Source: Priestia taiwanensis (GTDB lineage Bacteria; Bacillota; Bacilli; Bacillales; Bacillaceae_G). From it: a DNA stretch of 64,000 nucleotides. The notes under the pieces are model-generated. The model was not told the DNA's origin, made no database searches, and worked only from the letters and a program-made list of their open reading frames with translations. Position 1 is the stretch's first letter. Every line of letters starts with the position of its first letter. Of the stretch, positions 55,000-63,661 are shown one piece after another. Location of the stretch: positions 1,069,160 to 1,133,159 of the forward strand of contig NZ_BMFK01000001.1 of assembly GCF_014638355.1 (NCBI RefSeq), given 5' to 3'. The position numbers and the translations under genes were made by a program.

Positions 55000-55036
55000 A
55001 CAAAGAGCACTCCTATTAAAACGGAGCGCCCTTTGT
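55000..55036. terminator. Hairpin after the YoaP-like gene
   Basis: ACAAAGAGCACTCC pairs with GGAGCGCCCTTTGT with two mismatches, between two convergent genes. Confidence 0.6.
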
Positions 55037-55040
55037 TCAT

Positions 55041-55607
55041 TTAAAAATCATACTTCTTATCTTTCTCCTCTTGTATCCCTCTCACTGCATGCGCATGTAA
55101 TATTGTATCTTCCACTAAGCGCTCAATTCGGAATAAAATATCATCGTTCACAATTTCTTTACGCATGAAATCTTTTTCTTCAATAAATACATACGTCGGT
55201 ACAATATGTGCTTTCATATATGCCAAGATAGGTTTAAGCTGCTGCTCAACCATTAAATAATGCTTAGCCGTCCCAGCTGTTACTAATATGCTAACTACTT
55301 TATCTCGGAAAGCATTTACCGGAAGTAAGTCGAAGATATTTTTCAACGTAGCTGGAATCGATGCTTGAAACGTCGGAGTACCAATAATAATGGCATCCGC
55401 CTCCATAATTGTTTCTGTGACGTATTTTGTATCACCTTCATACTCAAAATAGTTCCGCCCATCGCTAAATGCTAACTCATGCTCTGCTAAATCTAACAGT
55501 GTAATTTGTACTTCGGGGTAGTTTTTTCGTATTTGTTCCATTGTATAATTCATGGCAGTTTTTGTTTTCGATCCGACAATTGACCCTGCAATCCCTACGA
55601 TTTTCAT
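55041..55607 (-). CDS. NADPH-dependent FMN reductase
   Basis: 188 residues. Flavodoxin-like fold: KIVGIAGSIVGSKTKTAMNY binds the FMN phosphate and IIIGTPTFQASIPATLKNIFDLL is the family signature. It would supply reduced flavin to the LLM monooxygenase that precedes it by 4 bases, the same arrangement as ssuD/ssuE pairs. Start at 55607 with GGGAGAATAAAAAG. Confidence 0.88.
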   Translation of the reverse strand: MKIVGIAGSIVGSKTKTAMNYTMEQIRKNYPEVQITLLDLAEHELAFSDGRNYFEYEGDTKYVTETIMEADAIIIGTPTFQASIPATLKNIFDLLPVNAFRDKVVSILVTAGTAKHYLMVEQQLKPILAYMKAHIVPTYVFIEEKDFMRKEIVNDDILFRIERLVEDTILHAHAVRGIQEEKDKKYDF

Positions 55608-55611
55608 CTTT

Positions 55612-56676
55612 TTATTCTCCCTTTTTTGACGTGTATTTTTTAACTGCTGGCATAATGTCCGTCGCAATTAATTCAATGTTTTTCATCACTTTGTCAAATG
55701 GTACGCCGCCAAAATCTATCTGGGCCATGAAACGCTGTTGACCGTATAATTCATATTGATAGAGCATTTTTTCAATGATTTGTTGTGGACTCCCTATCAT
55801 TAAGGCATCACGGTAATCGGTTGCTTGCGCGAACTGCTGCTTCGGATATCCACCACCACGCAATGCAATCATCCCTGCATTTGCATGTGGATAATATTCA
55901 CGTAATGCATCCTGTGAGTTTTCTGCTGTATAGAATAAGCTTGTCGTTGCAATTGGTAATTCGTTTGGATTAAATCCACTTCGCTCTGCCGCTTCACGAT
56001 ACGCGTCAACAGCGACTTTAAAGTTAACAGCTGGTCCTCCAAGCGTTGTAAGCATCATTGGAACACCTGCATATCCCGCTTTAATTGCACTCGCTGGCGG
56101 TCCACCTACTGCACGCCAAATTGGAAGCTGATTATCCTTTGGTTGTGGCAAGATCTGTGCATTTTTTAACGGAGCTCTGAATTTCCCTTCCCATGTGATA
56201 CGCTCTTCTTTATTTAACTGGAGTAGTAATTCCATTTTCTCCTCAAATAATTCTTCGTAATCTTCCACATCGTAGCCAAGCAAATGATAAGCACCTACTC
56301 GCGAACCACGTCCAGCAACAATTTCTGCACGTCCATCTGATATCAAATCCAATGTTGCGAAGTCTTCATATACTCTGACAGGATCTGACGTACTAAGTAC
56401 CGTTGCCGAACTGGCAATCTTAATCTTTTTTGTCGCTTGCGCAATGGCTCCTAACACAACTGTATGTGCTTGTGTTGTAAAATGATATTGATGACTTTCA
56501 CCGACTGCAAACACATCAATACCAGCTTCATCCGCTAATTTACTTGCTTCAATTATTTCTTTGATTCGTTGTTGCTGGCTAATCCGTTCCCCTGTTAATG
56601 GGTTAACCATATGATCACCTAATGAATATAGCCCAAATTCTAGCCCTTTTTTTGTATCAATACGATATTGTTCCAT
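55612..56676 (-). CDS. LLM-class flavin-dependent monooxygenase
   Basis: 354 residues, bacterial-luciferase-like TIM barrel: FGLYSLGDHM, VFAVGESHQYHFTTQAHTVVLGA, and AEIVAGRGSRVGAYHLLGYD. It uses reduced FMN and oxygen; the substrate is unknown. Placed between a ring-cleaving dioxygenase and an FMN reductase, probably one aromatic or quinone catabolic operon. Confidence 0.88.
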   Translation of the reverse strand: MEQYRIDTKKGLEFGLYSLGDHMVNPLTGERISQQQRIKEIIEASKLADEAGIDVFAVGESHQYHFTTQAHTVVLGAIAQATKKIKIASSATVLSTSDPVRVYEDFATLDLISDGRAEIVAGRGSRVGAYHLLGYDVEDYEELFEEKMELLLQLNKEERITWEGKFRAPLKNAQILPQPKDNQLPIWRAVGGPPASAIKAGYAGVPMMLTTLGGPAVNFKVAVDAYREAAERSGFNPNELPIATTSLFYTAENSQDALREYYPHANAGMIALRGGGYPKQQFAQATDYRDALMIGSPQQIIEKMLYQYELYGQQRFMAQIDFGGVPFDKVMKNIELIATDIMPAVKKYTSKKGE

Positions 56677-56690
56677 ATATACACTCCCTC

Positions 56691-57632
56691 TTAATCAAGT
56701 GGATTTAATCTCGCTTCAATTTCTGCACGTCTTCCTTCTAAAAACGGTGGGAGATCAAGTGATTCTCCTAACTCTTCAACTGCTGCATCAACGGTAAACC
56801 CTGGACCGTCTGTTGCAAGTTCAAACAAGATGCCATTTCGATCACGGAAATAAAGACTTTGGAAATAAAAGCGGTCTATAATCCCTGCCGTTTCCAAACC
56901 GAAATCCCTCACCTTCGCTTCCCAATATTTCAACTCTTTGACATCCTTCACACGAATAGCTAAGTGATGGATACTACCTTTTCCTGCTCGTTCAACTGGG
57001 CCATCATCTTGCTTTAAAACAATTTCTCCAAAGGCTTGGCCTTTTATCGCTTGATAGATCACTTCGCTTTCTGTTCTAGCTATTTCTATATAGTTAAATA
57101 CTTCTGTTAATACGCGAACTGTTGCTTGTATATTACGTACTGTAATTTCTATTGGTCCCATTCCTAAAATACGATGATTTCCCTCTACGGTCGAACCTTC
57201 CCATGCTGTCCAAAAACTTGGCACTTCATCGCCATTATTGTTAATTAAGATAAGGCGTAATCCTTCTGAGTCTTCAAAGGGAAGTGCTTCACGTCCTGCG
57301 TATGTTATCCGTTCGCCATGTGTGATACCAAATAGTTCAAAACGCTTCTGCCAGTAGAGTAAACTTTCAGATGATGGTACAAGCAAGCCAATTTGTGTAA
57401 TTGCATTTGTACCACGATGTGTCCTTCCGACCGTCGGCATTTCGAAAAACGATAACTCTGTTCCTGCACTACCTACTCGATCCCCATAAAACAAATGATA
57501 CATCGATGGATCATCTTGATTGACAGTTTTTTTCACTCGACGTAATCCTAATACTTTCGTATAAAAATCGTTATTTTCCTTTCCGTTCTTCGTTTTCATA
57601 GAAATATGATGATGCCCTAAAATTTTATACAT
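56691..57632 (-). CDS. Ring-cleaving dioxygenase (VOC, MhqO-like)
   Basis: 313 residues: two VOC modules. HHHISMKTKNGKENNDFY starts the first and GSIHHLAIRV the second, with metal ligands as in MhqO/MhqE-type extradiol dioxygenases that open hydroquinone or catechol rings. ATG 57632 is preceded by AAGGAGGAAAC. It follows marR by 51 bases that contain a palindrome. Confidence 0.85.
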   Translation of the reverse strand: MYKILGHHHISMKTKNGKENNDFYTKVLGLRRVKKTVNQDDPSMYHLFYGDRVGSAGTELSFFEMPTVGRTHRGTNAITQIGLLVPSSESLLYWQKRFELFGITHGERITYAGREALPFEDSEGLRLILINNNGDEVPSFWTAWEGSTVEGNHRILGMGPIEITVRNIQATVRVLTEVFNYIEIARTESEVIYQAIKGQAFGEIVLKQDDGPVERAGKGSIHHLAIRVKDVKELKYWEAKVRDFGLETAGIIDRFYFQSLYFRDRNGILFELATDGPGFTVDAAVEELGESLDLPPFLEGRRAEIEARLNPLD

Positions 57633-57659
57633 TTTGTTTCCTCCTTTTATCACTTGACT

Positions 57660-57671
57660 AATCAATTGATT
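57660..57671. promoter_or_regulatory. Palindrome in front of the dioxygenase gene
   Basis: AATCAATTGATT is a perfect 12-bp palindrome in the 51-base gap between marR and the dioxygenase. Its core CAATTGAT recurs at 58172-58179 upstream of marR, as expected of two operators for one MarR-family repressor. Confidence 0.4.
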
Positions 57672-57683
57672 GTGTAAAAAAAA

Positions 57684-58136
57684 TCACTCTGGTGGTAATT
57701 CTTTTTTTAAGCTCTGTTTATGAACACGTGTCATTAATGTATATAGTGTTTTCTGCTCTTCTTCCGTTAATACTTCATCGAAAAAGGATGATTGAAATGC
57801 TAGTTGCTCTGGCAATACCTTCTCCATCTTTTCCTCGCCTTTTTCTGTTAGGCGTATCGTCTTTGTTTTCCATTCTTGTTGGCGTAAGATATACCCTTCT
57901 TTCTCAAGGCGTACTAGCATACGCGAAATACCACCTTGTGTAACTGTCACTTTCTCTGCTAGTTCACTTTGCGTGAGTGGCTGAAATGTATAAATTTGTA
58001 CAAGTACATCAAATTGTGCAGTCGTTAAATCAAAGCGTTTTAGAAACTCATTCGATTGCTGGTTACTCATATTTGTAAATCTCAATAATCGCAGCCAAAT
58101 CAATGAGCCCATTGTATTATGTTGCATGCTGTTCAC
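57684..58136 (-). CDS. MarR family regulator (MhqR-like)
   Basis: 150 residues. Winged helix: [30 protein letters not shown] with the basic wing. The [18 protein letters not shown] start is typical of MarR proteins. Gene context (ring-cleaving dioxygenase downstream) and an MhqR-like box upstream support an MhqR-type quinone-responsive repressor of the operon; this is inference. AGGAGGGTG precedes the ATG. Confidence 0.85.
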   Translation of the reverse strand: MNSMQHNTMGSLIWLRLLRFTNMSNQQSNEFLKRFDLTTAQFDVLVQIYTFQPLTQSELAEKVTVTQGGISRMLVRLEKEGYILRQQEWKTKTIRLTEKGEEKMEKVLPEQLAFQSSFFDEVLTEEEQKTLYTLMTRVHKQSLKKELPPE

Positions 58137-58182
58137 CCTCCTATCACTAACCTTGTTATCACTTTACCACGCAATTGATAAA

Positions 58183-58226
58183 GTCGCAATAAAAATATCT
58201 TGAATTGAAGATATTTTTATTGCGAC
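58183..58226. promoter_or_regulatory. Long palindrome with an MhqR-like box at its centre
   Basis: Arms 58183-58201 and 58208-58226 are perfect 19-bp reverse complements. The centre TATCTTGAATTGAAGATA (58196-58213) resembles the B. subtilis MhqR operator TATCTCGAATTCGAGATA (my recollection). It lies about 50-90 bases upstream of marR. Confidence 0.6.
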
Positions 58227-58316
58227 AAATTTATTTAGACGAAATTATTATTTCTTTGCATCTAACACTCTCCTCACTTATGAATTCCTACACTTCTTTT
58301 TGGGAGGGATTTTTTC

Positions 58317-58430
58317 ATGGGGACAATACTTACTCATTGCGCCGGATTAGAAACTGTTATATGTATTTTAAGGAGACTTTCTAATGAAAAAGTAGTAAAG
58401 GAAATGAAAAAGTTCCCAACAACAAAGTAA
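58317..58430 (+). CDS. Small ORF of 37 codons
   Basis: MGTILTHCAGLETVICILRR is its opening, ending in a Lys-rich tail (EMKKFPTTK). GGGAGGG lies 8 bases before the ATG, a strong ribosome binding site. No family recognised, no membrane segment obvious. It could be an antimicrobial-like peptide or a chance ORF, between the MhqR-like palindrome and the chitinase terminator. Confidence 0.4.
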   Translation: MGTILTHCAGLETVICILRRLSNEKVVKEMKKFPTTK

Positions 58431-58440
58431 TCTTCATAGA

Positions 58441-58484
58441 AAAAAAGTCCTCTTTTATAAAATAAATTCTATAAAAGAGGACTT
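58441..58484 (-). terminator. Terminator of the chitinase gene
   Basis: AAGTCCTCTTTTATA pairs with TATAAAAGAGGACTT; on the minus strand a run of six Ts follows. Confidence 0.8.
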
Positions 58485-58565
58485 CCTTATGAATTAATGC
58501 CATTCTAATTTCATTAATGTAAAATTAACGCCTGACCTAGCAATATAATCCAAGGAGCGTATTTG

Positions 58566-60590
58566 TTAGTTACTACCTATAGTAGCATTCAAGAGTTCTG
58601 CGGGTGCTCCTGTTCCAGCGCCACCAATTGTAATGGTTCCGCCAGGAGGAATTTCGCCATTCCATCCCACATTAGTAATAACATAATGATTGTTTGTTTT
58701 ACTCACAATTTGAGAATCCCAAACTTGTGTTAAATTACCGCTATAATCAAATTCTAATTTCCAGTTTTTAATAGGTGTTGTTCCGGTATTTTTCAGGATA
58801 ATAGAGAAATTATAGCCACTTCCCCAATTTGAAGAGACCGAAAATGTCACATTACCATTTCCACCAGGAGATGTTGTACTACCATCATCTGTTTTGACAG
58901 TAACAGATGCAGGCTGTGACTTATTTCCAGCAGCATCTTTTGCTACGATAGAAAACGTATATTCAGTATTAGGTTTTAAGTCTTTGATTGTCATACTATT
59001 TGTCTTTGCAATCCATTTTTCCACTCCAGAAGCAATTTCATATTCAGTAACGCCTACATTATCAGCGGATGCAGTCCAGCTGAGTTGAACGGAATTTGAA
59101 TTTTTACTTGTAACAGTAACGTTTTTAACATTTGTTGGCGCTACGATATCTTTTTGATTAATCGGCCCACCAAGTAATTCTGTTACCAACGTATCTAATA
59201 ACTTTGGACCACTACAGCTATACTTAGGACTAGTGCGACAGTCACCACTCAGTTCCCAAAACATTGCACCACTTAGTCCCTTTGCTTTTATAAAGTCTGT
59301 TTTATGTTTCATCGATTCAGTATCATCATAGCTAATAAATGCTCCTGTCGTTTGATTATACAAATAAGGAACTTTAGCTGCATCATTCCAGTAGCGTACA
59401 AAGCCATTTTTATTTACATAATTGGCCACTAAATCGCCGTAATCATATATACCTGTGTCACCTGTAGAATAATCATCCCACGTACCTTTAGAAGCTAGCT
59501 TTCCATCACTCCCTGGCTTACAAGGTTGGTATTGTCCATTATTATCTTTTCCGCAACTTTTCCAGCCACGACCATAAAATGGTACACCTAATACAAGCTT
59601 ATCTGCAGGAACACCTGCCGCTTTATAAATTTCTATAGCTCCATCTACGTAAAATTTCTTAGCAATTGCTGGGTTATTAGGATCTTTGTATAACGCTGCG
59701 TTATGATTAGAAGTGTCTTCCCATCCACCGTGAAAATCATATGTCATAATGTTAATCCAGTCGACGATTTGAGAGACTTTACTTAGTTCCGTATTATCTG
59801 CATAGCTTTGACTTGCGCCTGTCGCAATTGTTAATAAGTATTGCTTTCCATCTTCTGTTCCCGCCTTATTTAAAGCATTTCTTACATCTTGAAGCAGAAG
59901 GGTGAAATTTTGTTTATCCTCAGGTCGATAACTACCTCCTGGAATCGTTTGAACACCTGGATATTCCCAGTCTAAATCGACACCGTCAAACCCATATTCA
60001 CGAAGGAAAGCTACTGTAGATTCTGCGAATACTTTCCTAGTTGCTGGATCAGCTGCTACATCTGAAAAGCGATTAGACCAAGTCCAACCCCCAACTGAAA
60101 TAAGTGTTTTTAAGTGCGGGTATTTAGCTTTTAATCGTTTTAACTCACCGAAGTTTCCGCAACGAGCATATTTATCACAATCCTCCCAAGTTGTTCCTGA
60201 ACCAGGAAAAGATTTGTTGACATCAGCCCATGGCTCACCTAATACGAGGGTACCATTAGGAACCTCTTTATTTTGCAACGGTACACTAGGTTCTTTACAT
60301 GCCCATGTTTGCTTATTAGGATTATCGGGATGTGTAGAAGGATTTCCATGTCTTCCATTCCAACAAACATCAGCAAAAGCATAGTTTACGTGAGTAAGTT
60401 TTGATCCATCGATATCAGCGACTTGGTAATTACGACCGTAAATCCCCCATGAAGGGACGTACCCAATAATTTTTTGATTCTGGTTTGGTGAATTAGCTGA
60501 TGCGAGATTAGGAGTAAGAAGGTTTGTAAGAATAAGAGGTAGGAAAAGTAGTAGAGATAAGAATAAAAGCATAATTTTTTTTGACTTCAT
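58566..60590 (-). CDS. Secreted GH18 chitinase with fibronectin-III and CBM2 domains (ChiA74-like)
   Basis: 674 residues, very like B. thuringiensis ChiA74. Signal peptide (to about 32, hydrophobic [14 protein letters not shown]). Catalytic GH18 barrel about 40-445 with [10 protein letters not shown] (acid/base Glu209), a fibronectin-III domain about 455-545 and a C-terminal CBM2 chitin/cellulose-binding domain about 570-674. AAAGGGG 8 bases upstream sets the start at 60590; ATG 60596 is too close. It degrades chitin extracellularly and would work with the LPMO at 2.8 kb. Confidence 0.95.
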   Translation of the reverse strand: MKSKKIMLLFLSLLLFLPLILTNLLTPNLASANSPNQNQKIIGYVPSWGIYGRNYQVADIDGSKLTHVNYAFADVCWNGRHGNPSTHPDNPNKQTWACKEPSVPLQNKEVPNGTLVLGEPWADVNKSFPGSGTTWEDCDKYARCGNFGELKRLKAKYPHLKTLISVGGWTWSNRFSDVAADPATRKVFAESTVAFLREYGFDGVDLDWEYPGVQTIPGGSYRPEDKQNFTLLLQDVRNALNKAGTEDGKQYLLTIATGASQSYADNTELSKVSQIVDWINIMTYDFHGGWEDTSNHNAALYKDPNNPAIAKKFYVDGAIEIYKAAGVPADKLVLGVPFYGRGWKSCGKDNNGQYQPCKPGSDGKLASKGTWDDYSTGDTGIYDYGDLVANYVNKNGFVRYWNDAAKVPYLYNQTTGAFISYDDTESMKHKTDFIKAKGLSGAMFWELSGDCRTSPKYSCSGPKLLDTLVTELLGGPINQKDIVAPTNVKNVTVTSKNSNSVQLSWTASADNVGVTEYEIASGVEKWIAKTNSMTIKDLKPNTEYTFSIVAKDAAGNKSQPASVTVKTDDGSTTSPGGNGNVTFSVSSNWGSGYNFSIILKNTGTTPIKNWKLEFDYSGNLTQVWDSQIVSKTNNHYVITNVGWNGEIPPGGTITIGGAGTGAPAELLNATIGSN

Positions 60591-60608
60591 AGTCATTTCC
60601 CCTTTCAA

Positions 60609-61013
60609 AATATAATGTATTTAAAGGCACTTGCCATTAAATCAAAACACGAAAACGTCTAAAAAATGAACAGATGTCACGAAGTCTATACAAGATTAAC
60701 GATAATTCTTTTATTTTGACCATTTAATAAAACAGATAGATTTTTTAAATAAAAAGTAAAAAGTACTTTTAGAAATAAGTCCATGCACTCATTCTTCTGA
60801 TGAATTATCTATATTCTGTAAACAACTATTATTAAAAGCAATGCAATGGTTGATAGAATTCTAGCTAGGTTAATAAAAAAGTGAAAAACGCCATAAACAA
60901 ACAATAAATTGAATATTACAACAAATTATCAGAATGATTTTATTCTAACAAACGTAAAACCGAGTGTAAACGCTTTATTTTATAAACAGGAAGATTCTCT
61001 CAATTCGATTTAG
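60609..61013. other. Intergenic region upstream of the chitinase
   Basis: About 400 bases of AT-rich DNA with no gene seen. It should hold the chitinase promoter, which I could not place confidently. A catabolite-responsive-element-like sequence lies at 60965-60978. Confidence 0.5.
60965..60978. promoter_or_regulatory. cre-like sequence
   Basis: TGTAAACGCTTTAT resembles the CcpA site TGWAARCGNTWNCA, missing the final CA. It is about 370 bases from the chitinase start, so its target is uncertain. Confidence 0.35.
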
Positions 61014-61222
61014 AAAGCTATATTACCTTTAGAACTAAAGACCCAGCTGTTAGTCATGGATGACGAGAGACTCAAAACCTTAGACATGCATGAACAGAAT
61101 CTGTTACTAGAAGATATTTGATAGATACTAATCGACGGAAACCGCTGAGTACTCCACTACCTACTCCAGACGAAAGCTTTGGATTCAAAGATAATACAAA
61201 GCTTCTCATAGGAGCATCCTAA
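61014..61222 (+). pseudogene. Decayed gene fragment with a frameshift
   Basis: Open frame from 61014 reads ILPLELKTQLLVMDDERLK and on to LLLEDI-stop; a one-base shift continues as TNRRKPLSTPLPTPDESFG with FKDNTKLLIGAS-stop ending at 61222. The codon quality suggests a real protein once covered this. No start codon remains and the family is not recognised. Confidence 0.35.
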
Positions 61223-61226
61223 AGAA

Positions 61227-61270
61227 AATATAGAGAAAAGTTTTGATATATCAAGGCTTTTCTCTATATT
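61227..61270. terminator. Bidirectional hairpin
   Basis: AATATAGAGAAAAG (61227-61240) pairs exactly with CTTTTCTCTATATT (61257-61270), with the palindrome TTGATATATCAA in the loop. It follows the decayed gene fragment. Confidence 0.5.
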
Positions 61271-61402
61271 CATTTAAATTCAGTATTTTAATTAATGGGA
61301 TTCATATACACTCATAGTCGTTCAAATATACCTGTATCTCTATATTCTCCATGATAAAAAAGTCATTAGTTTTATATTTTTCCGTTATTTTTTATTCAAA
61401 AT

Positions 61403-61501
61403 GTGGTCATTTTTTTAAAAAAATCTGGTAGATTTCATAAAAAGCGGATACTGTTAACGGTGATGGAAGATTTATATGGTGAAGAACCTACGGACGCTTA
61501 A
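61403..61501 (+). pseudogene. Short coding-like fragment ending in a terminator
   Basis: From a GTG at 61403 the frame reads VVIFLKKSGRFHKKR then ILLTVMEDLYGEEPTDA-stop (33 codons). The stop overlaps a perfect rho-independent terminator, so this is the real end of some gene. Family unknown; phage origin is a guess. Confidence 0.35.
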
Positions 61502-61516
61502 CAGCGTCTATTTTTT
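61493..61516 (+). terminator. Terminator at the end of the fragment
   Basis: GACGCT-TAAC-AGCGTC followed by TATTTTTTAT. Confidence 0.8.
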
Positions 61517-61526
61517 ATGGATAATA

Positions 61527-61616
61527 ATGAAGAAAGGCCAGTTCGCTTACTTTAACAGCATTGTAAATAAGTTGATGGACAAGTTCTATTTTGATAAAGA
61601 ATTTATGGGAGCATAA
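61527..61616 (+). pseudogene. Coding-like fragment of 29 codons
   Basis: MKKGQFAYFNSIVNKLMDKF then YFDKEFMGA-stop. There is no ribosome binding site and nothing recognisable. It may be a relic of the same decayed element. Confidence 0.25.
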
Positions 61617-61738
61617 AAAACAAACTGCTAAACATTTGGAATTCTAAAAGTAAGGGGGAAATTCATATTTTTTCTTCGCTTTATGTTATGGTACAATATG
61701 TTAATTAATCACAATACTTTCTAAAAGGAGAATACATA

Positions 61739-62293
61739 ATGAAAGCAACGAAACTCGTATCATTAGCAATACCTATTTTATTATTAGTAGGTTGTGAGAT
61801 AGGAGATAAAGATTCTAGCCTTAAGACGGAAGAAACAAGTAAAGCAATGTTAAAAACAGTAGTATCAGAAAAGCAATATCCATATTATATTTGTGAGCAA
61901 CTGGTAGAGTTTCAATTCAAATCGGATGAAATAATGTTAAAACTAGCAGAAGCTCCAAAGGATAATAAGAAATATAAAGATGTATTTAAAACAGCAGAAG
62001 ATATGGATGAAGCCTTAGACCGTATAGAGAACATAGAAGTACCTGATAAATATAAAGACATTCATAAACTCGTACAAGAAGGAGTAACGGATGCAAGAAA
62101 AGGAACAAAGATGATAAAAGACGCTGGTAAAGAAGATGGACAGAAGATTCAAGTAGCTGTATTAGAAAGCGCTCCACACATGTCAGGTGTAGATGGAGAA
62201 CAGTGGAGAGAAGCAATTTATAGGTTAAATCAAGAAACCAAAGATGCCTACTCCAAAGCACTTGATAAAAAAATGGAAGAACATACAAAGTAA
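61739..62293 (+). CDS. Lipoprotein of unknown function
   Basis: 184 residues. Signal peptide with lipobox LLVGC (Cys at 19), then a soluble helical, Lys/Glu-rich domain with no recognised motif. AAAAGGAG lies upstream of the ATG. It is followed by a short gene whose signal peptide is clearly related. Exposed on the cell surface by prediction. Confidence 0.75.
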   Translation: MKATKLVSLAIPILLLVGCEIGDKDSSLKTEETSKAMLKTVVSEKQYPYYICEQLVEFQFKSDEIMLKLAEAPKDNKKYKDVFKTAEDMDEALDRIENIEVPDKYKDIHKLVQEGVTDARKGTKMIKDAGKEDGQKIQVAVLESAPHMSGVDGEQWREAIYRLNQETKDAYSKALDKKMEEHTK

Positions 62294-62338
62294 TAGAGTA
62301 ACTTGTAATTATACAACTCAATAAGGAGTAATAGAAAA

Positions 62339-62455
62339 ATGAAAGCAAAGAAAATTGTAACATTCGCTTTACCTATTATTTTCTTAGCAGGTTGTACAGC
62401 AACCGCATATGGACTTACACAGTTAGAGTTTCAAAAAGTGGACAAAGAATATTAA
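62339..62455 (+). CDS. Short lipoprotein related to the preceding one
   Basis: 38 residues: MKAKKIVTFALPIIFLAGCT is nearly parallel to the MKATKLVSLAIPILLLVGCE of the preceding gene, then only 19 residues remain. AAGGAG precedes the ATG. It looks like a truncated duplicate, or a small secreted lipopeptide. Confidence 0.6.
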   Translation: MKAKKIVTFALPIIFLAGCTATAYGLTQLEFQKVDKEY

Positions 62456-62479
62456 TCAAGTAAACTAACAATATAATAA

Positions 62480-62698
62480 ATGGTTGTTGCAGTTATTCTA
62501 TTCATTCCAACTCTTACTTTTTCTTTAGTAGCGTTTTTGGCTTACTATTATACAAAGGCAATTTTCACTAAAACACAATTAGTAAAGAATGTTACTACTG
62601 GATAAAAATCCAAAGTCGATAAACACGAGTTCAAGCAATATAAAAGAGAATTCAAAATGAAAGAAAAAGATGTTCGAAAAATATCTGATTTAAAATAA
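62480..62698 (+). pseudogene. Small membrane protein interrupted by an in-frame TAA
   Basis: ATG 62480 opens a hydrophobic N terminus (MVVAVILFIPTLTFSLVAFL) but a TAA at 62603-62605 (codon 42) closes it. The same frame then continues for 30 coding-like residues (KSKVDKHEFKQYKREFKM, then KEKDVRKISDLK) to a stop at 62696. The original codon may have been CAA or AAA. There is no ribosome binding site. Function unknown. Confidence 0.45.
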
Positions 62699-62836
62699 TA
62701 TCAAAAGCCCGTCCACAGTGATTGGGCTTTACATGTTAAAAAGGAGAAACAGCATGTTTATATGTAGTCTGATTTTATATTGTGTTCACTAACCACGCTC
62801 TATTTACATGAACCTACGTGAAGGGAACGAATATGA

Positions 62837-63488
62837 TTGACTATAACAACTGAACAATTAAATGAATCTATAAAAAAATTACAAGAAGAAGTTGAATCGG
62901 TAAAAAAAAATGAAAGATTTACAAGATGAATTTATCAATATACAAGACCATCAAATAACATTTTTAAATGAATCCATCTCTCATATGTGGATTCCAATTA
63001 CGATAGTTGCTGGTTTTATAGCAGTTATTTTTGGTTATGTTACGTACTTAAATCAAAAAGCTGATAAAAAAATAAAACAAGCTGAAGAAATACTAGAAAG
63101 AACTGATAAAAAGATTATGGATTTAGAAGACAAGATAAGTAAAGCTGATAAAATTTTAATTGAGGGCCAAAATATTGTTAGTTTATCTCAAGATAGAATC
63201 GCTGAATTAGCGAGATCACACACAGATATGGAGATATTTACCATCCGCCTAGATTTCAATCAAAAAGTGGATAGTAGACTTACAGAAGTAAAAAATGAAT
63301 TAGATGAAACTAAGTGGTTACTGGATTTATTTGAAAATAATGATGATAAAGTTATTGGGTTTAAAGCTGAATATCTTGTACTAGGAACAGCATTCCTCCT
63401 ACTTAGTAAGGACATCCAAACAATTAGTATGAATGATGAAATCGTACCTCAAGAACAGTTAAATCGAACACTTAAATTAAAAGAATAA
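62837..63488 (+). pseudogene. Coiled-coil membrane protein with a frameshift in an A9 run
   Basis: TTG 62837 (AAGGGA 10 bases upstream) opens LTITTEQLNESIKKLQEEVE and would stop at 62929. At the A9 run (62902-62910) a one-base shift joins it to the ATG-less frame that reads MKDLQDEFINIQDHQITF and continues to 63488. The longer part has a membrane helix (MWIPITIVAGFIAVIFGYVTYL) and a coiled coil. The downstream ATG at 62910 has no ribosome binding site. A transcript that slips at A9 would give a full-length protein of about 216 residues; otherwise the gene is broken. Family not recognised. Confidence 0.5.
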
Positions 63489-63573
63489 ATTAATAAATTA
63501 AAAGAGGAGTGTAATGCATACAGTGAAAATACTGATAAATAAAAAAAGATGTTATACGTAAAAATTTCAGATA

Positions 63574-63614
63574 AAAAGGCGCACAACTCGTAATGAGTTA
63601 ATGTGCCTTTTTTT
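63574..63614 (+). terminator. Terminator after the coiled-coil gene
   Basis: A long stem, AAAAAGGCGCACAACTC with GAGTTAATGTGCCTTTTTTT, followed by a T tract. Confidence 0.75.
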
Positions 63615-63637
63615 GTATTATAGTTTTGCACGGTAAA

Positions 63638-63661
63638 TAAAAAAGCACTCAAGAGAGTGCC
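63638..63661 (-). terminator. Terminator of the gene at the window end
   Basis: GCACTC-AAGA-GAGTGC abuts the stop codon; on the minus strand TTTTTTATTT follows. Confidence 0.8.
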
